DNA from: Pontibacter anaerobius
GTDB taxonomy: Bacteria > Bacteroidota > Bacteroidia > Cytophagales > Hymenobacteraceae
Length of the DNA: 64,000 nt
Direction: 5' to 3'
NCBI RefSeq assembly: GCF_026241195.1
Contig: NZ_JAPFQO010000008.1
Coordinates: 62,001 to 126,000 of the forward strand
Shown here piece after piece: positions 8,331 through 17,099 of this stretch. The notes below the pieces were generated by a model that ran no database searches, had not been told where the DNA came from, and saw only the letters and a list, made by a program, of their open reading frames with translations. The stretch's first letter is position 1, and every line of letters starts with the position of its first letter. The position numbers and the translations under genes are program-made.

Positions 8331-9884
8331 TTAGTACCTTTCCTTGATTATCTTCTCAAGCACGGCGTTCCGGAGTGTTTCGGCAGCTCCCAGTTCTTCT
8401 TCATGCCACGGCAGTGATGTACTCTGAACCGTTTCCTGGTAGGTAGCGAAAGAATTGCGGGGGTGATACGCCTTTCCGTCCGGCTCCATTTGTATGGCAT
8501 TATCCGGGTTTCCTCCCCAGTTTATGGTTTGCGTTACCTCAGGCCTGAAACCAAGTATAAACTCCCCCTGCTCCGCGTTGATGGGCATAGAGATTAAACC
8601 GCTGACAACGTTCTTGTATGCCTTACTGTGGGGGTAACTTTGCGGAAGGGTATCTGTAGCGTACAGTCCATTGTTTTGGTTTCGGCGTAACCAGGAAGCA
8701 AGCTCTTTTATCTCCTGCTTAGTTGGCGTATTGCCGCTTGTCCAGATGTTGCCTTCGTAAACAACCGCAGCACCTGTAAGCGATAGCAGATCCTGCACAC
8801 TGGTGGGTCCATCTAAAAGTCCGTCCGCAAAATGCCCCGTGGCGTACAGCTGCTCCATTAGCTTAACGTGCATACTGCGCAGCTGCACTCTGAGCGCCAT
8901 GCGCTCCTCGCGCTGCTTTGCCTCCAACTGTGCAGAAAGTATACCAGAGAGTAATTCCATTGCCGAGCGCATCTCGTAGCCAGGGTATCTTGCTGTTTTG
9001 TGATGGCAGGAAATCAGGCCCCATAGTTTATCCTCGATAATGATAGGAAGCGACATGGAAGCCGTAATGTTCATGTTACCCAGGTACTCTAAATGCACCT
9101 TGGCCACACTGCGCAAATTACTCTCCGATAGATCAGTGAAACGCTGTGTGAGCGGGTTAACCACCGGCACCAAACGAACAGGTGTGTAGTCGCGGGTAGG
9201 AATCAGGCGGTATGGGTTTTTGAAGTATAGGTCGCGGGCCTGTTTCGGCACGTCCGAAGCAGGAAAGCGAAGGCCCAGGTAATCGGTCATGTCCTCTTCC
9301 TTCGACTGCCCAATCACGATGCCGTTCCATTGCGGGTCAAACTGATACACCAGTACCCTGTCAAACCCACTGAACTGCTTTAGCTCTTCGGCGGTTCGCT
9401 GTGCAATCTCCTGGCAGGTACCGGCCTGTTTCAGAAGCGAAGTGATATACTTGATGTGCTGATACAGTTTTACAAAAGACTCCTCCGGCGTGGCTTTACT
9501 TTCTTCCAGCTCTACCAGCACATACTCCTGCTGCGGCAGGATGAGTGCGGAGAATGAAACTTCCTTTTCCTGTATCTTGAAATTGAGAGTAAAAGGGATT
9601 TTCTCCTGTGTGACCTGCGTGTTGATCTTGCCAATAATATCCTTGTACTGGCCTTCAGGCAAAAAACCTGCAAGTGACTTTTCCAGCAGGTAATCAGCTG
9701 TAACCGTTAAATAATCCTGTACATTCTCGCTTGCCTGGAGAATGCGCAGGTCTTTTTTATCCAGCACCAGCAGCACTCCGTGTGGCTGGATAAGATTAAC
9801 CAAATGAAGCGGGATACTTCCGCAGAACTCTGAATCGTAATTTTTTTCAATAGTTACATTAACTGGTGCTGTCTGGTTTTCCAT
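8331..9884 (-). CDS. Bacteriophytochrome photosensory protein without kinase output
   Basis: 517 residues with the PAS-GAF-PHY core of bacteriophytochromes and nothing after it. Cys21, in the segment SEFCGSIPLHLVNLIQPHG, sits where biliverdin is attached in bacterial phytochromes. The GAF domain contains FDRVLVYQFD (about 174-183) and the signature PASDVPKQAR (about 208-217, family form PxSDIPxxAR), then the ASMSLPIIIEDKLWGLISCHH segment that holds the chromophore-contacting histidine. The final 190 residues fit a PHY domain with a PRNSF motif resembling the PRxSF tongue. Typical bacteriophytochromes add a histidine kinase; its absence suggests that the signal passes to a partner, most simply the downstream CheB-CheR-kinase. 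No heme oxygenase gene is present here. Confidence 0.9.
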   Translation of the reverse strand: MENQTAPVNVTIEKNYDSEFCGSIPLHLVNLIQPHGVLLVLDKKDLRILQASENVQDYLTVTADYLLEKSLAGFLPEGQYKDIIGKINTQVTQEKIPFTLNFKIQEKEVSFSALILPQQEYVLVELEESKATPEESFVKLYQHIKYITSLLKQAGTCQEIAQRTAEELKQFSGFDRVLVYQFDPQWNGIVIGQSKEEDMTDYLGLRFPASDVPKQARDLYFKNPYRLIPTRDYTPVRLVPVVNPLTQRFTDLSESNLRSVAKVHLEYLGNMNITASMSLPIIIEDKLWGLISCHHKTARYPGYEMRSAMELLSGILSAQLEAKQREERMALRVQLRSMHVKLMEQLYATGHFADGLLDGPTSVQDLLSLTGAAVVYEGNIWTSGNTPTKQEIKELASWLRRNQNNGLYATDTLPQSYPHSKAYKNVVSGLISMPINAEQGEFILGFRPEVTQTINWGGNPDNAIQMEPDGKAYHPRNSFATYQETVQSTSLPWHEEELGAAETLRNAVLEKIIKERY

Positions 9885-10324
9885 ATACTAATTGTATAGT
9901 TTTACTCGGCAAGAGCATGTTCTAATATAAGCTTTCTACCTGGACCCCGTGTGTAGTTCATAACTGCACCACACATGTATCTCCCAAGATGCCACAGCTT
10001 TATAAAATGCCTCCCAAAGCTGTGGCCTGTTAGAAAACACGATCAAGTATAAAACCTGAGACTTTAACTAATGTTCTCTGCCGCTGAAAGCACCTGTAAT
10101 ACGTTATAAAGCTCTAATATACATGGATTTTTGGGCAAAATCTTACTCTAAAGCCATTCAAATCTATATTAAGTTATAATAATTATGTTTCAGTACAGGA
10201 TTGCACTATTTTATACTTCTACCTTAAATTTTAAACCACCTGTCATACCCGGTTGTTTATAGCTTATTCCCGAAATTAGTATTAAATTAAACATTCAAGC
10301 AACGCTTACATCAAGCACAACCCG
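9885..10324. other. Divergent spacer between phytochrome and kinase genes
   Basis: 440-base AT-rich spacer between two divergent sensor genes. It must hold both promoters, but no clear TAnnTTTG element was found on either strand. It contains two copies of the AAGTATA/TATACTT heptamer. Confidence 0.4.
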
Positions 10325-12436
10325 ATGCGCTATACCAACACCACTACCAATCACAATGAGTATCTGAATGTTTTTCGTGGCGGCGGTGAAATGGGTGCCA
10401 TGATGCGGGCCTACGACTGGGAGTCGCACCCATTGGGTAACCCGCAACACTGGCCGGAGAGCCTGAAAACCAACATCAGGCTTATGCTGAACTCCCGCTT
10501 CCCCATGTTCATCTGGTGGACGAAGGACCTGTACATGTTTCATAACGATGCTTACCTGCCGGCTTTAGGCAAGAAGCACCCAAAGGCCTTAGGCGCCTCG
10601 GCGAGAGAGATGTGGGTCGAGATTTGGGAGCAGATCGGGGATATTGCCGAGAACATACTGGCGCATGGCGATGACTTTTATGCCGAAAACCTGCTGATGT
10701 TCCTGGAGCGCAAGGGGTTTGCAGAAGAAACGTATTGGACCTTTTCGTACAGCCCGGCTTTTAACGATGCAGGAGAAGTGGAGGGCATATTTTGCGCCTG
10801 CAACGAAGAAACCAGCTTTGTAATGGGGCAGCGTAGGTTAAAGACTCTGAAAGATATTTCCGATGCGCTCTCACAGGTACAAACACTGGAAAAGTTAGGC
10901 ACCATGGCATCTGCCATACTAAATGAAAACCAAAGTGATCTACCCTTCAGCCTGATCTACCTGTCAAACGGCATAGGTTCCGAAGCACGGTTAACAGGCA
11001 AGTCCGGAGCAATAGCAGGTGAGCTGGCGCCCGAACTGATCAACCTCAGGCTGCCGATGGCAGTCTGGCCTTTTGACCAGGTACAGCAGAAACGCCAAAG
11101 CATAGTGCTGGACCTGCATAAGTTGCAACCCGGCAACTACTCCACAGAAGCAGCTAACCTCGCCGTTATACTTCCTATCTTAAAGCCCGGGCAGGACCAG
11201 GTAATAGGATTCTTTGTATCCGGGATAAGCGCCAGACAAGAATATAACGAGGCATACCAGGGGTTCCATAGTTTGCTTACCAGCCAGCTGGCCACTTCTA
11301 TCTCCAGTGTTCAGTCCAGGCAGGAAATTCTGAAGCGGCAAGAGTATCTGAACGATATCTTCCAGCAGGCACCCGTGGGCATTACCATGCTCAGGGGTTC
11401 ACAGTACATTATAGATATTGCCAACCCGGGTGTTTGTGAAATATGGCGGGTGAAACCGGAAGAGGCGCTGGGAAAACCTATACTTGAGGTAATTCCGGAG
11501 GCAATAGAGCAGGGCTTTAAAGACTTACTAGACAGGGTGATGACCACCGGCGTACCGTTCGTGGCGTATGAATCGCCTTTGGTGCTGGAGCGGAACGGGA
11601 AGCAAGAAACGGTTTACCTTAATTTTGTGTACCACCCCCTTCGTGATGACCAGGGTTTCGTGACCGGCGTCATAGCCGTGGCGATCGACATAAGCGAACA
11701 GGTGAAAGCAAGGCAAAAAATCGAGTCCATAAACAAAGAGCTACTAGCTACCAACGCCGACCTCGATAATTTCGTTTACTCCGCCTCGCACGACCTGAAG
11801 GCGCCCATTTATAACATCGAAGGGCTGGTGAGTGCGCTGGTGGAGTACCTGCCGCAGGAGGGTTCTTCTTCGGTTGAGGTGCAGCAGTTGTCCAAGCACA
11901 TCCACAGCTCCATCAATAGGTTTAAGAAGGTGGTAACAGACCTAACGCAGGTTGCCAAAGTACAGCGCGAGGCCGGCGAAGATGTGTCAACGATCAGATT
12001 AGACGATTTTGTAGCCGAAGTTCTGCTGGATTTTAAACCGACAATTGCCGCTTCAAGCGCTATCATAGAAACCCGTGTTTCGCCGGATGCTGTTATTCAA
12101 TTCTCGGCAAAGAACCTGAGGAGCGTGGTGTACAACCTGATCAGTAACGCCATAAAGTATAGATCGCCTGACAGGAATCCCCACATAAGCATTTCTACAG
12201 AGACAACTCCGGAGCACCTTATACTTGTGGTGGCCGATAATGGCCTGGGCATAAACACAAATGAGGTGCAGAAGATGTTCTCCATGTTCAAGCGCCTACA
12301 CGACCATGTGGAGGGGTCCGGCATTGGCCTGTACATTGTAAAAAAGATATTGGACAACGCCGGCGGCAGCGTAGAGGTGGAAAGCGAGGTAGGCAAAGGC
12401 ACAACCTTCCGGGTATACTTAAAAAGGAAACTGTAG
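10325..12436 (+). CDS. PAS/GAF sensor histidine kinase
   Basis: 703 residues without membrane helices, so probably a soluble sensor. Residues about 15-160 form a PAS-like domain (WESHPLGNPQHWPESLKTNI and FPMFIWWTKDLYMFHNDAY) that often opens such Bacteroidota kinases, followed by a GAF-like region (about 170-335), a second PAS (about 340-465) and a HisKA/HATPase core. The phospho-acceptor is in YSASHDLKAPIYNIEGL; the nucleotide-binding boxes include NLISNAIKY and GSGIGLYIVKK. Its kinase core closely resembles that of the CheB-CheR fusion on the other side of the phytochrome gene, suggesting a paralogous pair. It is divergent from the phytochrome and has no receiver domain. Confidence 0.92.
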   Translation: MRYTNTTTNHNEYLNVFRGGGEMGAMMRAYDWESHPLGNPQHWPESLKTNIRLMLNSRFPMFIWWTKDLYMFHNDAYLPALGKKHPKALGASAREMWVEIWEQIGDIAENILAHGDDFYAENLLMFLERKGFAEETYWTFSYSPAFNDAGEVEGIFCACNEETSFVMGQRRLKTLKDISDALSQVQTLEKLGTMASAILNENQSDLPFSLIYLSNGIGSEARLTGKSGAIAGELAPELINLRLPMAVWPFDQVQQKRQSIVLDLHKLQPGNYSTEAANLAVILPILKPGQDQVIGFFVSGISARQEYNEAYQGFHSLLTSQLATSISSVQSRQEILKRQEYLNDIFQQAPVGITMLRGSQYIIDIANPGVCEIWRVKPEEALGKPILEVIPEAIEQGFKDLLDRVMTTGVPFVAYESPLVLERNGKQETVYLNFVYHPLRDDQGFVTGVIAVAIDISEQVKARQKIESINKELLATNADLDNFVYSASHDLKAPIYNIEGLVSALVEYLPQEGSSSVEVQQLSKHIHSSINRFKKVVTDLTQVAKVQREAGEDVSTIRLDDFVAEVLLDFKPTIAASSAIIETRVSPDAVIQFSAKNLRSVVYNLISNAIKYRSPDRNPHISISTETTPEHLILVVADNGLGINTNEVQKMFSMFKRLHDHVEGSGIGLYIVKKILDNAGGSVEVESEVGKGTTFRVYLKRKL

Positions 12437-12566
12437 AACAGGCGTCGCTCAAAGTATAAACTTATCTTTTTAGCCTTGCCAAGGCTACTCGGCCGCCTGT
12501 GGAGAGGTAATGTACAGGCCATGAGGTTAACCTTATACTTAGCGGGAGCTTTTAGATATCTGCAGG

Positions 12567-12836
12567 CTAAGGGTACTGGCGCTGCGATACAGGGCCGTAG
12601 TTATGATGTATAAATTCATTGTAGGTCATCTGCCTGGGGTCCTTCTCCTCCTCCAGAGGGATAACACCAACGGAGCCGCTGCCATTTTTACCATAGGTAT
12701 CGTTGCCCCGCATACAGCCGCTGTTCGCCACCGCATTATTATCTGCTTCGCCCGACTTTCTGCGCAAGTATAAGTTTGAGGTACTTACTTCGGTTTTGAC
12801 TACGGTTATCTTTCTCGGATATCTTTTTGCTGACAT
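12567..12836 (-). CDS. Small hypothetical basic protein
   Basis: 89 residues starting at ATG 12836 (MSAKRYPRKITVVKTE); a longer form would need a TTG at 12854. GGAG stands just before the ATG. The N-terminal half is basic, the middle is rich in Gly, Asn and Ser, and the end is NEFIHHNYGPVSQRQYP. No family recognised, no signal peptide and no membrane segment. It lies between a kinase gene and the response regulator and may belong with the latter, which is encoded upstream on the same strand. Codon use fits the genome, so it is more likely real than not. Confidence 0.45.
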   Translation of the reverse strand: MSAKRYPRKITVVKTEVSTSNLYLRRKSGEADNNAVANSGCMRGNDTYGKNGSGSVGVIPLEEEKDPRQMTYNEFIHHNYGPVSQRQYP

Positions 12837-13175
12837 AGCTCCATTAAAAATCAACTGTTCAAGGCCTCTACTCAGCGGAGCCTGTAAAAGAAAAAAGGAG
12901 GACCATCCTCAGCACCCAGAGTAGGTATGGTCACTCCCATTTCTGTGACATGCCAGGGGCGCACAAAGTTCAACGCCATTGCGGCGCACCCAAAGCAGTA
13001 AAAAGTATTACGGAACAAGGGGCAGGAAGGGCATCCAGAAGAAGCTATATACCACTTTGCCGGTCCAAATTACGGGATTTGCGCAAGCAGGTGCGTATTT
13101 AACGCAGCCTGGTAAAGTATAAAGGAAGAATAGCCACAACGGGCGTTACTACTTTGCCAGCAATCAGCAAGGCCG
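12837..13175. other. Spacer between small protein and response regulator
   Basis: 339 bases with no convincing gene. On the minus strand, 12891-12910 reads as a weak hairpin (GAGGA, 3-base loop, TCCTC) followed by CTTTTTT, a possible terminator for the regulator gene. Confidence 0.35.
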
Positions 13176-13847
13176 TTAAGAATCCAACTCTATCAGGTTG
13201 TGCTGTATGGCATATTTAATCAGGTTCGGTGTGTTCCTGGTCTGGGTTTTCTCCAGGATGTTCTGACGGTGCGTTTCGATGGTGCGCTTGCTGGTGAAAA
13301 GCTTTTCGGCGATCTCAGCATTCGTAAAGCCTTCCGAAATAAGCAAAAGCACTTCTAACTCCCGCTTCGACAGTATCTTGCTATCTGCAACGTCTGCCCC
13401 GTTTTGCTCTGGGAGGCGCATGGCTTTCTGCAACATTTTAATAGACATGCCAGAGCATATAAACGGAGTGCCTTTAGACGTTAGCTTAATGGCCGTGCAA
13501 AGCTCATCTCTGCCTGTATCTTTCAGAAGATAACCTGTAGCACCGCTTTTCATCAGCCGGTGCAGTGTGTCCGCATCTTCCAGCATGGTCAGCACAATTA
13601 CCTTTATGTCAGGGTAGTTCGCTTTGATAGAGTTTATAGCCTCAAAGCCGTCCATTACAGGCATTTTCACATCCATCAGAACTACGTCAGCATCTGTGTA
13701 CTCCAGTAGCTGCAGCAGTTCCTGACCGTTAGCGGCCTCCCCTACTACTTCAATTTGGTCGTCCTGCTCCAGCAAAGATCTAATTCCTTCCCGGACAATC
13801 TTGTGGTCGTCTGTTACAATCAACCTGATGGTGCTGTTTTCTGTCAT
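13176..13847 (-). CDS. NarL/FixJ family response regulator
   Basis: 223 residues: an N-terminal receiver domain (acidic pair in IVTDDHKIVREG, phospho-acceptor Asp in VVLMDVKMPVMDG, Thr in VIVLTMLED, Lys in GYLLKDT) and a C-terminal LuxR-type helix-turn-helix (SKRELEVLLLISEGFTNAEIA, then KRTIETHRQNILEK). It should bind DNA when phosphorylated. The nearest candidate kinases are the two sensor proteins of this block, though these HisKA proteins have no NarL-type dimerisation motif, so the pairing is a guess from position only. Confidence 0.95.
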   Translation of the reverse strand: MTENSTIRLIVTDDHKIVREGIRSLLEQDDQIEVVGEAANGQELLQLLEYTDADVVLMDVKMPVMDGFEAINSIKANYPDIKVIVLTMLEDADTLHRLMKSGATGYLLKDTGRDELCTAIKLTSKGTPFICSGMSIKMLQKAMRLPEQNGADVADSKILSKRELEVLLLISEGFTNAEIAEKLFTSKRTIETHRQNILEKTQTRNTPNLIKYAIQHNLIELDS

Positions 13848-14094
13848 TATACTTATAGAAGGTGCTGAATTCAGAACTAAATATACTAATAATTTTATGT
13901 AAACAGGCTATGACTAAAGCCTGCCTATACTTTGTAGCTCGTGTCACCACATCACATTATCATCACATACACAACACGTTACATATTACATTTAAGTAGT
14001 TGCCACACTATACATTCAGTACTTACCACCTAAAAAATCAGCTTTATTAAATGTACTTTTATGAGCTAACACTCTAAATTGAGTAGATGACCTG

Positions 14095-14448
14095 ATGAGG
14101 CATGGGATTACAGTACAGCGGATGGGAGATGTTGCAGTGATAAGCCTGAATGGCGAGTGTAGCCACGTGGTAGTGCAGGAGCTCGGAAAAAGATGCCAGG
14201 AGGAAATCCAGCGCAAGGCCAGGCATATCCTCCTAGACTGCAAACACATCACAGTACTTAACTCCTCTCTTCTCAGCTGCCTGCTTAGCAGAACCTCTGA
14301 AGCCGAAAAGGCCGGCATAAACCTGGTGCTGTACCAGGTTAGTGCAGCACATGCCAACCAGATCAATGTGGCCGGGCTCAACTCCTTGCTCCACATTAAA
14401 AAGAACTTCCAGGACGCTTACTTACACTGTAAAAATATCAGCGCTTAA
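14095..14448 (+). CDS. STAS domain protein (anti-sigma factor antagonist-like)
   Basis: 117 residues forming a single STAS domain, as in SpoIIAA/RsbV. The segment HILLDCKHITVLNSSLLSCLL is the usual strand-loop-helix with the potentially phosphorylated Ser after the conserved Asn/Asp region. Such proteins switch anti-sigma factor kinases by phosphorylation; a SpoIIE-type phosphatase that could act on one is encoded at 24139-25362, but no partner kinase is seen here. It starts at ATG 14095 and is divergent from the response regulator. Confidence 0.8.
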   Translation: MRHGITVQRMGDVAVISLNGECSHVVVQELGKRCQEEIQRKARHILLDCKHITVLNSSLLSCLLSRTSEAEKAGINLVLYQVSAAHANQINVAGLNSLLHIKKNFQDAYLHCKNISA

Positions 14449-14687
14449 GCCTGCTAAGTATGACACAGGCTGTTGTTACACCTACACCCAAACCATCTGG
14501 CCGCCATCACCATTCTGTACTGAAAGTTCATAGCCATAAGCCATTCCTCCTGCCCCTCCATCTCAATTAATCCTGCCTGCACCAAGTTCTGCCCCATGGA
14601 ATAAGCAGGTTGAAACAACTGTTAAGGAGAAAATAAGGTATGACAGAGAGGAGTACTTTTTGAACTTCATAAAACAAACTTAAGACT

Positions 14688-15719
14688 ATGGCAATTTCAC
14701 TTAAACCCCTCCGCGATCAGGTAATCGTGATTACCGGTGCCTCCAGCGGAATCGGCCTGGCAACAGCACGCGCTGCTGCCAGGAAAGGTGCCCGGCTGGT
14801 GCTGGCATCTCGTAACCAGGAGCGCCTGGCCATTATAGAGGAGCAGTTAATGTTAGAAGGCGCACAGGCGACTCATGTAGTAGCGGATGTGGGTAACCGA
14901 GAGGATGTGCAGCGTATAGCGGATGCGGCAATCGAGAAATTTGGCGGTTTCGATACCTGGATAAACAATGCAGGCGTGTCTATCTACGGAAAGCTGGCAG
15001 ATGTCAGCGATGAAGACAGCCGCCGCTTATTCGACACCAACTTTTGGGGCGTGGTGTCTGGTTCGCTAATAGCAGCTAATTACCTGCGCAACCAGGGCGG
15101 CGCCATCATTAACCTGGGTAGCGAGCTCTCCGATGTGGCTATACCTTTGCAGGGGATGTACTCAGCCAGCAAGCATGCCGTTAAGGGTTTTACGGATGCC
15201 CTGCGCATGGAACTCGAGGAAGACGAGGCTCCAGTATCCGTTACCCTGATTAAGCCGGCCGGTATCAATACCCCTTACCCTGAACACGCCAGGAACTATA
15301 CCGAATACGAGCTTACCCTGCCGCCGCCTGTGTATGAGCCAGAGGAAGTGGCCAATGCTATACTTTATGCGGCTGAACATCCTGAACGCGATATTTACAT
15401 CGGCAGTGGCTCCAAAATGATGAGTAGCCTGAACAAGTATGCACCAAGCCTGGTAGATTGGGTAAACAAAAAGTTTATGACCAACCTGCAGGTAACCGAT
15501 CAGCCGGCGCATCACAAAGAGGGATCCCTGCACCAGCCCGGAACCGATGGGAACGTACATGGCAACCATAAGGGCCACGTCATGAAAACGAGCCTTTACA
15601 CCCGCGCCTCTTTGCACCCGGTAATTACGGGAGCCGTAGTGGCAGCCGCTGGCGCAGCAGCAGTAGCTCTTGCTGGAAGGAAGCGCAGCAACAGCCACAG
15701 AAAAGTCGGAAAAGATTAG
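14688..15719 (+). CDS. Short-chain dehydrogenase/reductase with C-terminal membrane tail
   Basis: 343-residue SDR. The NAD(P)-binding motif TGASSGIG is near residue 16, NNAG near residue 96, and the catalytic Ser-Tyr-Lys set is present in NLGSELSD...GMYSASKHAVKGF. After the Rossmann domain (about 260 residues) there is a linker rich in His and Gly, and then a hydrophobic segment (HPVITGAVVAAAGAAAVALA) with a basic end, which suggests tail anchoring. The substrate cannot be told from sequence. A strong terminator follows. Confidence 0.92.
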   Translation: MAISLKPLRDQVIVITGASSGIGLATARAAARKGARLVLASRNQERLAIIEEQLMLEGAQATHVVADVGNREDVQRIADAAIEKFGGFDTWINNAGVSIYGKLADVSDEDSRRLFDTNFWGVVSGSLIAANYLRNQGGAIINLGSELSDVAIPLQGMYSASKHAVKGFTDALRMELEEDEAPVSVTLIKPAGINTPYPEHARNYTEYELTLPPPVYEPEEVANAILYAAEHPERDIYIGSGSKMMSSLNKYAPSLVDWVNKKFMTNLQVTDQPAHHKEGSLHQPGTDGNVHGNHKGHVMKTSLYTRASLHPVITGAVVAAAGAAAVALAGRKRSNSHRKVGKD

Positions 15720-15748
15720 AGTGGTTTGAACCTGCTATTTTAAGAAGA

Positions 15749-15793
15749 GGCCGCTCCGCCAGAAATTGAATTCTGGCGGAGCGGCCCTTTTTT
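15749..15793 (+). terminator. Rho-independent terminator
   Basis: Perfect 16-bp stem GGCCGCTCCGCCAGAA / TTCTGGCGGAGCGGCC with a 6-base loop, followed by CTTTTTT. It lies 30 bases after the SDR gene. Confidence 0.88.
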
Positions 15794-15865
15794 GCTGCTA
15801 TCCGATTACTGTAGTGGCCTCCGGAATAAAGTATACGTAGTTGTACCCTATCGCAAAGTATAAGA

Positions 15866-16738
15866 TCAATAGCCCGGTTTGAACGGTTTTATACTTTCCA
15901 GTTCCTGCATATCCTCGTCAGAGAGCGAGATAGAGGCAGCTTTATAGTTCTCTTCCAGGTGCTTCACCTTGGAGGTTCCCGGAATGAGCAGAATGTTGGG
16001 AGCCCGGTGCAGCAGCCAGCTCAAGGCCACCTGGTGCGGTGTGGAATCATGCTTTCGGGCCATTTGCTCCAGCTTCGCCATCGACTCCTCGTTGTTGGCA
16101 TTCATGGGGTTCCAGGGGATAAAGGCCATATCGTTTTGAAGGCAGTATTCCAGCTCCTCCTCCCACACGCGATAGTCTACGCTGTACTTGTTCTGCACCG
16201 ATACCACCTTTACATACTCCTGGGCTTTCTTTATCTGCTCCACACTTACCTCAGATAAACCGATGTGCTTCACCAGTCCCTCCTCCTGCACCTTTTGCAG
16301 AAACTCGAGTGTTTCCTCGTAGGGCACATCCGGGTCCACGCGGTGCAACTGGTACAGGTCAATCCTGTCAAGTTTCAGGCGTTCCAAGCTTCCCTCCAGT
16401 GCCTCTCTGAGGTGGTCAGGGTGGGAGTTTACGTGCCACTCGCCGGGGCCGGTTCGGGTAAAGCCCCCCTTTGTCGCAATCACGAGGTCTTTCGGGTAAG
16501 GATAAAGGGCCTCAGCAATTAGCTCCTCCGACACATTGGGCCCATAGCTATCTGCCGTATCAATAAAGTTTATACCAAGTTCAACGGCTCGTTTGAGCAC
16601 GGCAAGAGCTTCTGCCTTGTCTTTCGGCGGCCCCCAGACACCCTCCCCGGTAATCCGCATGGCCCCGTAGCCCATTCTGTTCACGGTCAGATCGCCTGCC
16701 AGTGTATATGTTTCTGGGTTTGGTTTTCTTCTCTCCAT
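15866..16738 (-). CDS. Aldo/keto reductase
   Basis: 290-residue NADPH-dependent oxidoreductase of the AKR superfamily with a TIM-barrel layout. Visible features are FIDTADSYGPNVSEELIAEA (Asp and Tyr of the active site), VIATKGGF (Lys), LYQLHRVDP (His) and the cofactor-binding segment ILLIPGTSKVKHLEENYKA near the C-terminus. Closest to the YdbC/IolS-like oxidoreductases; the natural substrate is unknown. It is transcribed singly towards the SDR terminator. Confidence 0.94.
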   Translation of the reverse strand: MERRKPNPETYTLAGDLTVNRMGYGAMRITGEGVWGPPKDKAEALAVLKRAVELGINFIDTADSYGPNVSEELIAEALYPYPKDLVIATKGGFTRTGPGEWHVNSHPDHLREALEGSLERLKLDRIDLYQLHRVDPDVPYEETLEFLQKVQEEGLVKHIGLSEVSVEQIKKAQEYVKVVSVQNKYSVDYRVWEEELEYCLQNDMAFIPWNPMNANNEESMAKLEQMARKHDSTPHQVALSWLLHRAPNILLIPGTSKVKHLEENYKAASISLSDEDMQELESIKPFKPGY

Positions 16739-17099
16739 AAATATTAATCGTCATTTCGTCCTGATGATTTACTCTTGTACGGGAATGCCACCTGCCCGTT
16801 TGTGGCTAATAGTTGAGGCGGGTAAAAGATGAAACAAATATAACTGGCGTGAAGGGAACAATCATAAACCTCAAAAAGCACCGAAGTATAACCACCTGAT
16901 TAAGTATGCGTTCCGTAGGTGTCGGCAATTTTTACAGCACCCCGGTCCATTTTTGACTTGCTAAACGCAACTTGATAGCAACTTTATACTTTCTTTGCAG
17001 CGTTATACTTTATACTTTAATCTCGAAATTATAAGTGTTCTTAAAACTTGGTTTTTTAAAGAAGCATAAACCGACACTACCTGTACCCTCAGGAGCAAT
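16739..17099. other. Divergent spacer
   Basis: 361 bases between the aldo/keto reductase and the M14 peptidase. It holds a minus-strand promoter-like TATATTTG at 16835-16842 and, on the plus strand, a cluster of TATACTT heptamers at about 16985-17020. No gene seen. Confidence 0.5.
16835..16842 (-). promoter_or_regulatory. Bacteroidota-type -7 element for the aldo/keto reductase
   Basis: Minus strand TATATTTG fits TAnnTTTG exactly, about 97 bases upstream of the aldo/keto reductase start. A TTG-like -33 element sits about 16 bases further upstream, shorter than usual. Confidence 0.45.
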
